Shown here: positions 52,439-62,422 of the stretch, in pieces
Position numbering within the stretch: the stretch's first letter is position 1
How the letters are laid out: each line of letters starts with the position of its first letter
NCBI GenBank assembly: GCA_964612975.1
Contig: CAZTGC010000006.1
Span: forward strand, 1-64,000
Length of the DNA: 64,000 nt
Source: NZ13-RE01 sp964612975
GTDB lineage: Bacteria > Dictyoglomota > Dictyoglomia > Dictyoglomales > Dictyoglomaceae
Direction: 5' to 3'
Position numbers and translations under genes: made by a program
The notes under the pieces: generated by a model
What the model saw: the letters and a program-made list of their open reading frames with translations, nothing else
The model's database searches: none
What the model was told of the DNA's origin: nothing

Positions 52439-55400
52439 CTTCTTTTACCTGGAAATAATCCTGTAAAGCTATATAATCCATTTCATCATCATTCATATTT
52501 TTTAATATTTCTATAATTGTATTAAAAGTATCTTCAGAAACAACACAAGGGATACCAAGATCAAAACATGCTCTTCTCCATGCTCCATCTTTCTTTCCAG
52601 TACTAATCACTAGATCAAATTTTTCCTTTGTTAATGTAAAAACTTCATTTTTTTCTATATCTATTGGAATAAAAAGATTATTTACAGTATTTCCAATGGT
52701 ATAAAGTTTAATATTTCTTTTTAAAAGGTAATCCCAATGTGTATCGAAATAAGTGGTAACTAAAAATTTTCCATCATATAAAGGAACCTTTATTCCACTG
52801 GCAAGGAGTGCTTTGTACAAGGCTTTTTCCCAGGTATAAGCAATTCCCATGACTTCACCTGTAGATCTCATCTCAGGACCCAACTCAATTTCTGCAGATT
52901 TTATTTTTGTAAAGGAGAAAACTGGAGCTTTAACTGAAAAATGTTTTGGACAAGGATATAATTCATTCTTAATTCCAAAATCTCTAAGCTTGTATCCTAA
53001 AGAAATTTTTGTAGCCCATTTTACCAAAGGTAATTTCAGAGCTTTACTTAAAAAAGGTACTGTTCTTGAAGCTCTTGGATTTGCCTCAAGAACAAAGACA
53101 TTATTATCTTTATCAACAACAAACTGGATATTTAAAAGTCCCCTTACCTTTAAAGCTAAAGCTATTTTCTTCGAATATTCTATAATTTTTTCTTGAGCCT
53201 TAGAAGAGAGAGAATATGTTGGAAAAATTGCAATACTATCCCCTGAATGGATTCCAGCTCTTTCCACATGTTCCATAACTCCAGGAATAAATACATCCTC
53301 TCCATCACAGAGAAGATCAACCTCTGCTTCTTTTCCCAGTATAAATTGATCCATCCAAAGGGGCAAAATTAAATCTCTTCTATTAAAATAATTTTCCAAC
53401 TCTTCAAAACTATCTATTATATGCATTGCCCTTCCACCTAATACATAGGAAGGTCTTAATAGTACAGGAAATCCAATTTCCCCTACAACATTTTTTGCTT
53501 CTTGAAAACTTCGAATATAAAATCCTTTAGGTCTTGGTATCTTTAATTTATTAAGGACTCTATCGAACTTTTCTCTATCCTCAGCAAGATCTATACTTCC
53601 CTGAGACGTTCCCAATAAGTAAAAACCTCTTTTAACAAGATTTTTTGATAAATTTATAGCAGTTTGTCCTCCAAATTGGGAAAGAAATCCCAATGGTTCC
53701 TCTTGTTCCAAAACATTTATAACGTCTTCGGTAGTTAAAGGTTCAAAATAAAGTCTATCAGCTATATCAAAATCAGTACTAAGGGTCTCTGGATTATTGT
53801 TTATCATAACTGAGACAAGGCCCTCTTCTTTTATAGATTTTACTGCTTGAACAGTGCAGTAATCAAATTCTATCCCTTGACCAATTCTTATGGGACCACT
53901 ACCTAAAACCACTACTGACCTTTGAGGAGTTTTAATAACCTCATTTTCTTCTTCATAGGTTGAATAATAATATGGAGTTTGTGCGGAAAATTCTGCAGCA
54001 CAAGTATCAACAATTTTATAAACAGGAAATACCTTATGAATTTTTCTATATTGAAATATTTCTTCTTTTGAAGCATTAATAATACAGGAAAGATCATAAT
54101 CTCCTAATCCAATACTTTTTAAAAATCTTAACTCCCTTGGAGGGATATCTGCTAGGGATTTCCCCTTGAATTTATAGGATATTTCGATTAAATTATAAAT
54201 CTTCGATAGAAAGAAAGAGTCGATTCCTGTTAAATCATGAACCTCTTTTACAGAAAAACCCCTTCTAAATCCTTCAGCTATGAGAAAAAGTCTTCTATCA
54301 TCTGCATTTTTAAAGTAATATTTTATTTCCTCATTGGAAAGATACGAGAATTTATCAGAAAACAAACCCAATTCCACATCTAAGGAACGAACAGCTTTTA
54401 ATAATGCTTCTTCAAAGGTTCTTCCTAAAGCCATTACCTCTCCTGTTGCCTGCATTTGAGTTCCAAGGGTTCTATCTTTAACTTTAAATTTCTCAAATCC
54501 CCAACGAGGTATCTTTACTACAACATAATCTAGGGTAGGTTCAAAAGCTGCGTAAGTCTCTTTAGTAACAGGATTTCTAATTTCATCTAATGTTAATCCA
54601 ACAGCAATCTTTGCAGTAATTCGTGCAATGGGAAATCCTGTGGCTTTAGAGGCTAAAGCACTGGATCTACTTACCCTTGGATTTACCTCTATTACATAAT
54701 ATTCTAATTTTTTAGGATTCAAAGCAAATTGAATATTACATCCTCCTTCAATCTTCAGACTAGATATAATTTTTAAAGATGCAGTTCTTAACATTTGATA
54801 TTCACAATCATTTAATGTTTGGGTAGGAGCAACTACAATGCTATCTCCTGTATGAATTCCCATAGGGTCAAAATTCTCCATACTACAAACGGTTATTACA
54901 TTTCCTTTTGCATCCCTCATTACTTCAAATTCAATCTCTTTCCAACCTAAAACACTTTTTTCCAAAAGAGCTTGTTTTACTGGACTTAAAGTTAAACTTC
55001 TTATGAGAATTTTCTCAAAATCCTCAATCTTCTCTACAATTCCTCCACCAGTGCCACCCAAAGTGTATGCTGGTCTTATTACTAATGGAAGACCAATTTC
55101 TTCTAAGGCATTTATTCCCTCCTCCAAACTACGGACTATTACACTCTTTAACACGGGTTCTCCAATTTCTTCCATTTTTTTCTTAAACATTTCTCTATCT
55201 TCTGCAAAATTAATAGATTCTAAGGAAGCACCTAAGAGAGGAATTCCTAACCTTTCTAAAATTCCCAAAGAAGCAAGCTCCATTGCCAAATTTAAACCTG
55301 TTTGTCCCCCTAAGGTTGCAATTATTCCATCGGGTTTTTCTTTCTCTATTATTCTTTCTACGACCTCTGGAATTAATGGCTCTAAGTATATTCTATCTGC

Positions 55401-55580
55401 CATCTCCCAATCGGTCATTATGGTAGCAGGATTTGAATTAATCAAAACTATCTCAATTCCTTCCTCTTTTAGTGCTCTACAAGCTTGAGTTCCAGAATAA
55501 TCAAATTCTGCAGCTTGTCCTATTATTATAGGACCAGAGCCTATAACTAAAACTTTATTGACATCTCTTCTTTTAGGCAC
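52422..55580 (-). CDS. carB: carbamoyl-phosphate synthase large subunit
   Basis: Makes carbamoyl phosphate for arginine and pyrimidines. 1052 residues: two homologous ATP-grasp halves (carboxyphosphate half about 1-400, carbamoyl half about 545-930), each opening with a nucleotide-loop motif (VLVIGSGPIIIGQ, VVVLGSGPIRIGQ). A C-terminal MGS-like allosteric domain follows (about 935-1052). It follows carA by 12 bp and overlaps argH. The grouping with arginine genes suggests control by arginine. Confidence 0.97.
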   Translation of the reverse strand: MPKRRDVNKVLVIGSGPIIIGQAAEFDYSGTQACRALKEEGIEIVLINSNPATIMTDWEMADRIYLEPLIPEVVERIIEKEKPDGIIATLGGQTGLNLAMELASLGILERLGIPLLGASLESINFAEDREMFKKKMEEIGEPVLKSVIVRSLEEGINALEEIGLPLVIRPAYTLGGTGGGIVEKIEDFEKILIRSLTLSPVKQALLEKSVLGWKEIEFEVMRDAKGNVITVCSMENFDPMGIHTGDSIVVAPTQTLNDCEYQMLRTASLKIISSLKIEGGCNIQFALNPKKLEYYVIEVNPRVSRSSALASKATGFPIARITAKIAVGLTLDEIRNPVTKETYAAFEPTLDYVVVKIPRWGFEKFKVKDRTLGTQMQATGEVMALGRTFEEALLKAVRSLDVELGLFSDKFSYLSNEEIKYYFKNADDRRLFLIAEGFRRGFSVKEVHDLTGIDSFFLSKIYNLIEISYKFKGKSLADIPPRELRFLKSIGLGDYDLSCIINASKEEIFQYRKIHKVFPVYKIVDTCAAEFSAQTPYYYSTYEEENEVIKTPQRSVVVLGSGPIRIGQGIEFDYCTVQAVKSIKEEGLVSVMINNNPETLSTDFDIADRLYFEPLTTEDVINVLEQEEPLGFLSQFGGQTAINLSKNLVKRGFYLLGTSQGSIDLAEDREKFDRVLNKLKIPRPKGFYIRSFQEAKNVVGEIGFPVLLRPSYVLGGRAMHIIDSFEELENYFNRRDLILPLWMDQFILGKEAEVDLLCDGEDVFIPGVMEHVERAGIHSGDSIAIFPTYSLSSKAQEKIIEYSKKIALALKVRGLLNIQFVVDKDNNVFVLEANPRASRTVPFLSKALKLPLVKWATKISLGYKLRDFGIKNELYPCPKHFSVKAPVFSFTKIKSAEIELGPEMRSTGEVMGIAYTWEKALYKALLASGIKVPLYDGKFLVTTYFDTHWDYLLKRNIKLYTIGNTVNNLFIPIDIEKNEVFTLTKEKFDLVISTGKKDGAWRRACFDLGIPCVVSEDTFNTIIEILKNMNDDEMDYIALQDYFQVKEDAFVG

Positions 55581-55592
55581 AGTCTTCCCCTC

Positions 55593-56669
55593 TCAACTTA
55601 ATAAATTATGAAACTCATCAAATATAAATTTTGTATCCTGAGGACCTGGAGATGCCTCAGGATGGAATTGGACAGCAAGTAAAGGAAGACTAACATGCTT
55701 CATCCCTTCTAAGGTTTCATCATTTAAATTATAAAACCAGACTTTAAAACCAGATGGCAATGTATCTTCCTTTACTGCATAACTATGATTTTGGGAGGTT
55801 ATATAAACTCTCCCTGTCTCTAAATCCTTTGCAGGATGATTTGCTCCTCTATGTCCAAACTTAAGCTTATAGGTTTTTGCACCTACACTTAATGCTAAGA
55901 GTTGAATTCCAAGACATATACCTAAAATAGGTTTTTCTAATGTCAAAATCTTTCTTATAGTCTCCTGAGTATAAGGCACGTTGATGGGATCGCCCGGTCC
56001 ATTAGAAAGGACTATTCCATCAGGGTTAAAATTCTTTACATCCTCAAAGGAACTCCATGCAGGAAAAATTTTTATTCTATAATTATATTTTAAAAGTTGC
56101 CTTATTATCCCCTCCTTCACCCCAAAATCTAAAAGAGCAATTTTCCTATCTCCCTCGGGATTAAGTTCGTAAGGAACAGAAGTGGTAACTCTTCTTACCA
56201 AATCTAAATAATTAAAATCAAGCCTTTCTAATTTCTTTGCAAGAACAAAGGGATCATTTTCGATAGTCGAGATTATTGCCTTCATAGTCCCAAATTTCCT
56301 TATCTCTTTTACAATCTTTCTTGTATCAACCTTATGAATAGCAACTATATTTTGCTTATAAAAAAATTCCCTTAATGAAAAGGGACTATCCCAATGAAAT
56401 TTATAATCATTAAATTCCCTTGCCAAAACTCCTTTACAAAAAGCCTTTTTATTTTCTAATCTTCTTACATCAATCCCATAATTCCCAATAAGGGGGTAAG
56501 AAAAAACAATTATTTGATTTGCATAGGATGGGTCAGTAATAACTTGAGGATAACCTACCATACTTGTATTAAAAACAATTTCTCCACAAATTTCTCCATC
56601 TACACCAAAACTTTCTCCAATAAAACTATGTCCTGTTTCTAATACTAATATGCCCTCTTTTAATCCCAT
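55593..56669 (-). CDS. carA: carbamoyl-phosphate synthase small subunit (glutaminase)
   Basis: Supplies ammonia from glutamine to CarB. The N-terminal CarA domain and C-terminal class I glutamine amidotransferase are complete. The nucleophilic cysteine lies in GICLGIQLLAL, where the usual CLGHQ histidine is isoleucine; the catalytic His/Glu pair is intact in FHPEASPGP. The frame is open to a TTG at 56687, but the TGAGGAG site fits the ATG at 56669 (358 residues), whose product starts MGLKEGIL. Confidence 0.96.
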   Translation of the reverse strand: MGLKEGILVLETGHSFIGESFGVDGEICGEIVFNTSMVGYPQVITDPSYANQIIVFSYPLIGNYGIDVRRLENKKAFCKGVLAREFNDYKFHWDSPFSLREFFYKQNIVAIHKVDTRKIVKEIRKFGTMKAIISTIENDPFVLAKKLERLDFNYLDLVRRVTTSVPYELNPEGDRKIALLDFGVKEGIIRQLLKYNYRIKIFPAWSSFEDVKNFNPDGIVLSNGPGDPINVPYTQETIRKILTLEKPILGICLGIQLLALSVGAKTYKLKFGHRGANHPAKDLETGRVYITSQNHSYAVKEDTLPSGFKVWFYNLNDETLEGMKHVSLPLLAVQFHPEASPGPQDTKFIFDEFHNLLS

Positions 56670-56732
56670 TTTTCTCCTCAAATTCAATTTATTCTTGAGA
56701 ATTATATATTAAAAAATAAATTTTAACAAGAA

Positions 56733-57920
56733 TTATTTTTTATCTGACTTTTTTGCATATAAATATGAGGGTAAGCCAAAAATTTTAATAAACCCTACCG
56801 CTAATTCATTGGAAAAGGTACTCTTTTTATCATAAGTTGCCAAATCAAAATCATATAAGGAATAAGGAGAATATTTACCAACAATTGAGAAATTTCCATA
56901 ATTAAATTTAACCCTAACTTTTCCTGTAACCCTTTCTTGAGTCTTTTCAATAAAACTCTGAAGAGCTTCCCTCAAAGGATCGAACCACAATCCATAATAA
57001 ACAATCTGAGAGTACTTTTCCTCGATTATTCTCTTAAAGTGAGAAAGTTCTCGGTGATGAACTAAACTTTCTATTGCAGAATGAGCCTTAATAAGAACAA
57101 GTGCAGCTGGAACTTCATATATTTCCCTTGTTTTTATTCCTACTAATCTATTTTCAATATGATCAACTCGCCCTATTCCATATTCCCCTGCTATTTTATT
57201 TATCGTTTCTATAACCTTAATAGGTGACATCCTTTCTCCATCTAAACCTACAGGAACACCCTCTTCAAAGTATATCTCCATATATCTTGGGGGAAGATTT
57301 GGCTTTATTTTTGTCCATAAGAAAATATCCTCAGGCGGCTCCAACCATGGATCTTCGAGAATTCCTCCTTCAATACTTCTCCCCCAAAGATTTTCATCAA
57401 TGCTATAGGGATTCTCCTTTGTTACAGGAACAGGTATATTATTTTCTATTGCATATTCTACTTCTTCTTCCCTTGTAAAATTCCATTCCCTTACTGGAGC
57501 TATAACCTCAAGATCAGGTGCTAAGGATTTCACCGCAATATCAAATCTCACCTGATCATTCCCTTTCCCTGTACAGCCATGTGCTACATATTTCACATTA
57601 TTCTCCCTTGCTACCTTTACCAGATATTTTGCAATTAAAGGTCTGGAAAGAGCAGTTGATAATGGATAAGTTTCTTCATAAAGGGCATTAGCTTTTAGGG
57701 CGGGAAGAATGAATTCTTCTACAAATTCTTCCTTTAAATCCCATACATAAGCTTTTTCAACTCCTAATTTTTCAGCTTTCTCCTTTACCTCATCAAGATT
57801 TATTTTCTGGCCTAAATCTATTGTTAGAGTTATAACCTTCATATTATATTTTTGATTAAGCCATTTTATTGCTACAGATGTATCTAAGCCTCCTGAATAG
57901 GCTAACACAACTTTCTTCAT
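56733..57920 (-). CDS. argG: argininosuccinate synthase
   Basis: Condenses citrulline and aspartate using ATP. 395 residues with the PP-loop AYSGGLDTSVA (8-18), the AHGCTGKGNDQVRF segment, and the YGIGRVDHIENRLVG region, all typical of the family. It follows pheA by 39 bp and precedes carA by 63 bp. argF (ornithine carbamoyltransferase), needed between CarAB and ArgG, is not in the window. Confidence 0.97.
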   Translation of the reverse strand: MKKVVLAYSGGLDTSVAIKWLNQKYNMKVITLTIDLGQKINLDEVKEKAEKLGVEKAYVWDLKEEFVEEFILPALKANALYEETYPLSTALSRPLIAKYLVKVARENNVKYVAHGCTGKGNDQVRFDIAVKSLAPDLEVIAPVREWNFTREEEVEYAIENNIPVPVTKENPYSIDENLWGRSIEGGILEDPWLEPPEDIFLWTKIKPNLPPRYMEIYFEEGVPVGLDGERMSPIKVIETINKIAGEYGIGRVDHIENRLVGIKTREIYEVPAALVLIKAHSAIESLVHHRELSHFKRIIEEKYSQIVYYGLWFDPLREALQSFIEKTQERVTGKVRVKFNYGNFSIVGKYSPYSLYDFDLATYDKKSTFSNELAVGFIKIFGLPSYLYAKKSDKK

Positions 57921-57959
57921 GTTTTCTTCTTCCTCCTTAAGACTTAATGATATGGAATT

Positions 57960-59036
57960 TTAAAAATCATTCTCTGCTTCAGGATAAGAACCTAATATTT
58001 TGAAAGATAGACATTCTTCCTTCAATAGCTCCAATGCCTTTTTAACCTTTTCCTCTTCAAAATGTCCCTGAAAATCTACAAAAAATAAATACTGAAAAGG
58101 AGAAGATTTTACTGGTCTTGATTGTATAAGGGTCATATTAATATTAAAATCATGAAGAGGTTTTAAGGCACTAAAAAGAGCTCCTGCCTGATGTTTTGTA
58201 GTAAAAATAATAGAGGTTTTATCCTTTCCAGATGAACTTAAACTTTCTCTTCCCAAAATTAAGAAACGGGTTCTATTATACCAATTATCTTGAATATTTT
58301 TTGCTAAGATTTTTAATCCAAAAATTTCACTAGCTAGGGAACTTGCTATTGCTGCACCCTTTGGATCCTCTTTTGCTAAAGAAGCACCATAAGTTGTACT
58401 ACTTGTTGAAATCTCCTTAGCTCTTGGAAGGTTTTCCTTTAGCCATCTCCTACATTGAGAGAGAGCTTGGGGATGAGAATATACTCTTTCAATTTCCTCA
58501 AAAGAATCTTGTAAAGATAAAAGACAATGTTGTATAGGTAAATATACTTCACCAATTACTCTTAAAGTAGTTTCCACCAAAAGATCCATGGTGGCCCCTA
58601 CAGTACCTTCTAATGAATTTTCTATGGGAACAACACCATAATCAACTTCATTATTTTCCATAGCTTGAAATATACCTTCTACAGTAGGAAGGGCAATAAA
58701 CTTTGATCCTTTTCCAAAGAATTTTATAGCAGCTTGATGAGTAAAGGTACCTTCTGGTCCTAAAAATCCAATTTTGATCTCCTTTTCTAAATTTCTTATA
58801 TAACTAATTATATCCTTAAAAATATTCGCTATTGCAAAATAAGATAGGGGCCCACTATTTATTTTTTCTAACTTTTCAAGGATTTCTTTTTCTCTTAATG
58901 GATCGAAGGAAGATAAGTTATTTTCCTTTTTAATTTTACCGATTTCTAAAGCTAAAAGAGCCCTCTTATTTATAAGTTCTAATATCCTTTTATCAATTTC
59001 ATCTATTTCCCTTCGTAATTTTTCTAAATCATCCAT
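57960..59036 (-). CDS. pheA: bifunctional chorismate mutase / prephenate dehydratase
   Basis: Phenylalanine synthesis from chorismate. 358 residues: AroQ-type chorismate mutase (about 1-85; REIDEIDKRILELINKRA), prephenate dehydratase (about 90-270; GFLGPEGTFTHQA, STTYGASLA, NRTRF) and a C-terminal ACT domain (about 275-350) with a QSRP motif where ESRP is usual, for feedback by phenylalanine. It leads the minus-strand arginine operon, an unusual pairing. Confidence 0.95.
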   Translation of the reverse strand: MDDLEKLRREIDEIDKRILELINKRALLALEIGKIKKENNLSSFDPLREKEILEKLEKINSGPLSYFAIANIFKDIISYIRNLEKEIKIGFLGPEGTFTHQAAIKFFGKGSKFIALPTVEGIFQAMENNEVDYGVVPIENSLEGTVGATMDLLVETTLRVIGEVYLPIQHCLLSLQDSFEEIERVYSHPQALSQCRRWLKENLPRAKEISTSSTTYGASLAKEDPKGAAIASSLASEIFGLKILAKNIQDNWYNRTRFLILGRESLSSSGKDKTSIIFTTKHQAGALFSALKPLHDFNINMTLIQSRPVKSSPFQYLFFVDFQGHFEEEKVKKALELLKEECLSFKILGSYPEAENDF

Positions 59037-59066
59037 CGTAATCTCTCTCCCACAAATTTTTCATAA

Positions 59067-59095
59067 ATTGTAAAGAAGAATTTTGAAAAAAGCAA
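59067..59095 (-). promoter_or_regulatory. promoter of pheA-argG-carAB-argH
   Basis: On the minus strand TTGCTT (59095-59090) and TACAAT (59072-59067) are 17 bp apart, about 30 bp before the pheA ATG. Confidence 0.55.
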
Positions 59096-59198
59096 GTACC
59101 TCTAAAATCTGATCTATAATCATTTTTGAGATAAGGAAGCCTCCTTGATATAGAGTTTTACATGAATTTCTCTCCTCTAAACTTCAGAAATTTTTCCC

Positions 59199-59261
59199 TT
59201 TACAAAATAAATTTTTCAGTGCATTATTTCCATATATACTTAAAATCGTTTGCGCAATTGC
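59199..59261 (+). promoter_or_regulatory. promoter and possible operator of the decayed sugar-transport operon
   Basis: TTTACA (59199-59204) and CATTAT (59222-59227) are 17 bp apart. Downstream lies GCAATTGC (59254-59261), a palindrome of the kind bound by LacI-type sugar repressors. They sit before the rbsC remnant and are probably relics. Confidence 0.4.
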
Positions 59262-59288
59262 ATATTAAAATTTCATAAGAAGATGATG

Positions 59289-60193
59289 ATGGAAATTAAA
59301 AATACAAAATTTTAAGAAAATGGATTCATTTTCGAGAACTAAACATACTCTTAGCTCTTATAGTTTTAAGTTTTGGTATAACCATTATTAACCCAAGATT
59401 TATAAGTTCCTTTAATCTACAAATTATTGCAAGACAGGTAGCAATTTTTGGTCTATTAGCTATAGGAGAAACCTTGGTGATCATTGGAAGAGGAATTGAT
59501 TTATCAGTAGGTTCATTGGTAGCTTTAACAGGAGTACTTGTGGCACTATCTATGAAAAACGGACTAAGTATTACTATCTCTATATTAATAGTACTCTTAA
59601 TTTCTTCCCTTGTTGGTCTTTGGCATAGCCTTTTTGTAGCAAAGCTTAAAGTTCCTCCCTTTATTATCACCCTCGGAACTTTAACGGCTGCACGAGGACT
59701 TGCTTTGGTAATTACAAAGGGATGGCCAATAATCGGATTACCCGAAAGATTCTTCTTCATTGGACAAGGAGATGTCTTAGGTATACCTTTCCCTTTAATA
59801 ATTCTTATATTTTTTGCATTAATAGCTTTCTTTATTACAAAATACACTGTATTAGGAAGATAACTTTACGCAACGGGTGGAAATATTTAGGCAGCAAGAT
59901 TGTCAGGAATTGATGTTGATAAAAGAAGAATATTTACTTATATTTCAAGTTCCTTCTTAGCGGGAATAACAGGAATAATAATAGCCTCAAGATTAAGTCA
60001 AGGCCAAGCTGGAGTTGGAGGAGGATACGAATTAAGTGCCATTGCCGCCGCAGTAATTGGAGGAACCTTTCTTTCTGGTGGTGAAGGTACAATTTTGGGG
60101 ACCACTATTGGAGCTGCAATTATGAGTGTTATATATAATGGATTAATCTTGCTGGAAATATCATCATATTGGCATAAGGAGGAAGTACAATAA
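59289..60193 (+). pseudogene. rbsC: ribose-type sugar ABC permease (rbsC), disrupted
   Basis: Clear RbsC-family sequence (QVAIFGLLAIGETLVIIG, then GRGIDLSVGSLVALTG) continues through most of the gene but is broken four ways. The ATG at 59289 is out of frame with the permease, which is read in frame from 59309. A TAA at 59861-59863 interrupts VLGR/LYATGG. A TAG at 59888-59890 follows 25 bases later in the same frame. The C-terminus (after SSYWH) is missing because the frame runs directly into the next gene's ribosome site and stops at 60193. Expected length is about 320 residues. Two nonsense codons of different type make programmed readthrough unlikely. Confidence 0.9.
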
Positions 60194-61127
60194 AAAAGAT
60201 TTTCTTAATTCTTCTTATTTATTCCTTTGCCTTATTTTTCTCTATAAGTTATTCTAAGGAAATACATGTGGCAGTAATTGGAAAATCAGTTCATCTCTAT
60301 TGGTCAGAAGTAGAATTAGGGGTAAAAAAGGCTTCACAAGATCTGGTATTAAGGCAACATTTTTTGTCCCTATAAAAGAAGATATTCCTGCACAAATTGC
60401 GCAAATGGAATCCTTTATTGCTATGGGAGTAGATGGGATAGCTGTAGCTTCTTCAGATCCAACAGCAATTGCACCAACTATTGAAAAGGCTATGGCAGAG
60501 AAAATCCTAGTAATTACTCTTGATACTGATGCCCCTGAAAGCAAAAGATTAGTTTATATTGGTACTGACAACTATTCTGCAGGAAAAATTGCAGGCCAGG
60601 TAATGTCAGATCTTTTAGGGTTAAAGGGCGGAAAAGTAGCAATAGGAACAGGAGCCATAACAGCAATGAACTCTTTAGAAAGAATGAGAGGATTTATGGA
60701 GGGAATAGCAGGAAATAAAAGGATCACTTTAGTGACAAAACCTGCCCTCTGTGATTTTGAAGATACTGGAAGAGCGGTAACATTAGCAGAGCAAGCACTA
60801 CCCACTTATCCAGACCTTAGAGAATTCTTTGGAGTTTACGCCTCTAATGGTCCTGCAGCTGCAAGGGCAATAAAATCTGCTGGAAAAGTAGGACAAGTGC
60901 TAATTGTTTGTTTCGATACAACTCAAGAACATATGCAACTTATAAAAGAGGGTGTTACTTTAGCAACCGTTGGACAAAGACCATATATGGTAGGGTATAA
61001 GAGTGTAGAAGTCCTATTTAAGATGGCTACAAAAGGGATAGAGACAACCCTAAAGGAACCACCAGCAAATAGAATTATTGACACAGGAGAGATGTCATTG
61101 CAGCAAATAAATATATTAATTCAATAA
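60190..61127 (+). pseudogene. rbsB: sugar ABC substrate-binding protein (rbsB-like), frameshifted
   Basis: A perfect AAGGAGG site (60176-60182) is followed after 7 nt by ATA AAA AAG, where ATG AAA AAG would be expected, so the start codon appears mutated. A signal peptide and the first about 50 residues are intact (EIHVAVIGKSVHLYWSEVE). A single-base deletion near 60343-60345 (CTTGGT to CTGGT is the simplest model) then shifts the frame. From there to 61127 the rest of the periplasmic binding protein is undamaged (DGIAVASSDPTAI, YIGTDNYSAGKIAG, ASNGPAAARAIK). Family: Peripla_BP_4, ribose/galactose type. Confidence 0.88.
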
Positions 61128-62421
61128 AAGGAAGAATTATATTTAAAGGAAAAGAGATAGAACCTAAAAACTCCTATCATGCCCAAGAGTTAGACATTTC
61201 CATTATTTATCAGAAGTTTAATCTTGTTCCAAACTTGGATATAGCTACAAATATCTTCTTAGGGAATGAACCTAAGAAGGGAAAATTTCTAAAAATTTTT
61301 GATATTAAAAAAGCTTTTAAGAAATCCGAAGGGTTATTGGAAATGATAGGATTAAATATTCCTCTAGATATTTTAATTAAGGATCTTACTATTGCTCAGC
61401 AACAAATGGTAGAAATTGCAAAGGCTTTAGCATTAAAATCTGAGTTAATAATAATGGATGAACCTACCTCTGCATTAGCAGGAAAAGAAGTTACAAAATT
61501 ATTTGAGATAATGAAGAGATTAAAAAATGAAGGTATCTCAATAATATTTATAACTCATCGTTTAGAAGAGGTTTTTCAGATAGCTAATCGTATAGTAGTA
61601 CTAAGAGATGGACAAAGAGTTGGTGAACTTACCTGTGAAGAAAATAAAATTGATGAAGTAATAAGATTAATGGTGGGAAGGAATGTAAGAGTATAAACAA
61701 GAATAGAATCAAAGGTTAATAATGTAATTCTTGAAGTCAAAAATCTTTCTTCTCATGCTATAAAAAATATAAATTTCTCATTAAGAAAGGGAGAAGTGTT
61801 AGGAATAGCTGGATTAGTTGGATCTGAAAGAATAGAGATAGTAAGAGCTCTCTTTGGGGCAGACCCCAAAATCTCTGGAGAAATATATCTTGAGGGAAAA
61901 AATTGAAATTAAATCTCCAAAGGACGCATTCAAATTAGGAATTGTCTTAGTTCCAGAAGATAGAAAATTACAGGGACTTATTCTTAATATGGCTTTTCAT
62001 GAGAATCTCTCTCTTCCAACTCTTCCTTTCATGTTTTCCAATAAATTACTTAATTTTAAAAGAGAATATAAATTGGTAGAAGATTTTGTGGATAAGCTGA
62101 GAATAAGAACTCCTCATATTTTCAAGTAGTTAACAACCTTTCTGGAGGAAATCAACAAAAAGTTGTAGTTACAAAATGGTTAGCATAAAACCTAAAGTCT
62201 TAATTCTTGATGAGCCAACAAGGGTTATAGATGTAGGAGCAAAAGCAGAAATTCATAATTTAATAGACAAATTAGCCAAGGAAGGAATAGGAATAATATT
62301 TATATCCTCAGGGCTTCCAGAAATTCTTGCTCTTTCTGATAGAATACTTATTCTATCAAAGGGAAGGATAACAGGAGAGCTAAAAAGAGAAGAAGCTAAT
62401 CAAGAAAAAATTATGCAATAG
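61128..62421 (+). pseudogene. rbsA: sugar ABC ATPase (rbsA-like), multiply disrupted
   Basis: Remnant of a two-cassette sugar ATPase. The first about 60 residues, including the first Walker A, are gone; sequence starts at GRIIFKGKEIEP right after the binding-protein stop. Later lesions are a TAA at 61694-61696, a frameshift in the A-run at 61897-61902, a one-base loss near 62121 before VVNNLSGGNQQKVV, and another near 62184 after TKWLA. The second Walker-region motif EPTRVIDVGAK also has Val for the usual Gly. No functional product is possible. Confidence 0.9.
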
Positions 62422-62422
62422 T

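Noticed and set aside
59326..59847. 173-codon open frame on the minus strand
   Set aside because: It is antisense to the clear rbsC remnant and its translation is low-complexity Ile/Lys/Pro-rich, without a ribosome site.
59861..59890. Programmed readthrough or recoding of the TAA and TAG in the rbsC frame
   Set aside because: Two different stop codons 27 bases apart, together with frameshifts and truncations in the same operon, are better explained by gene decay.
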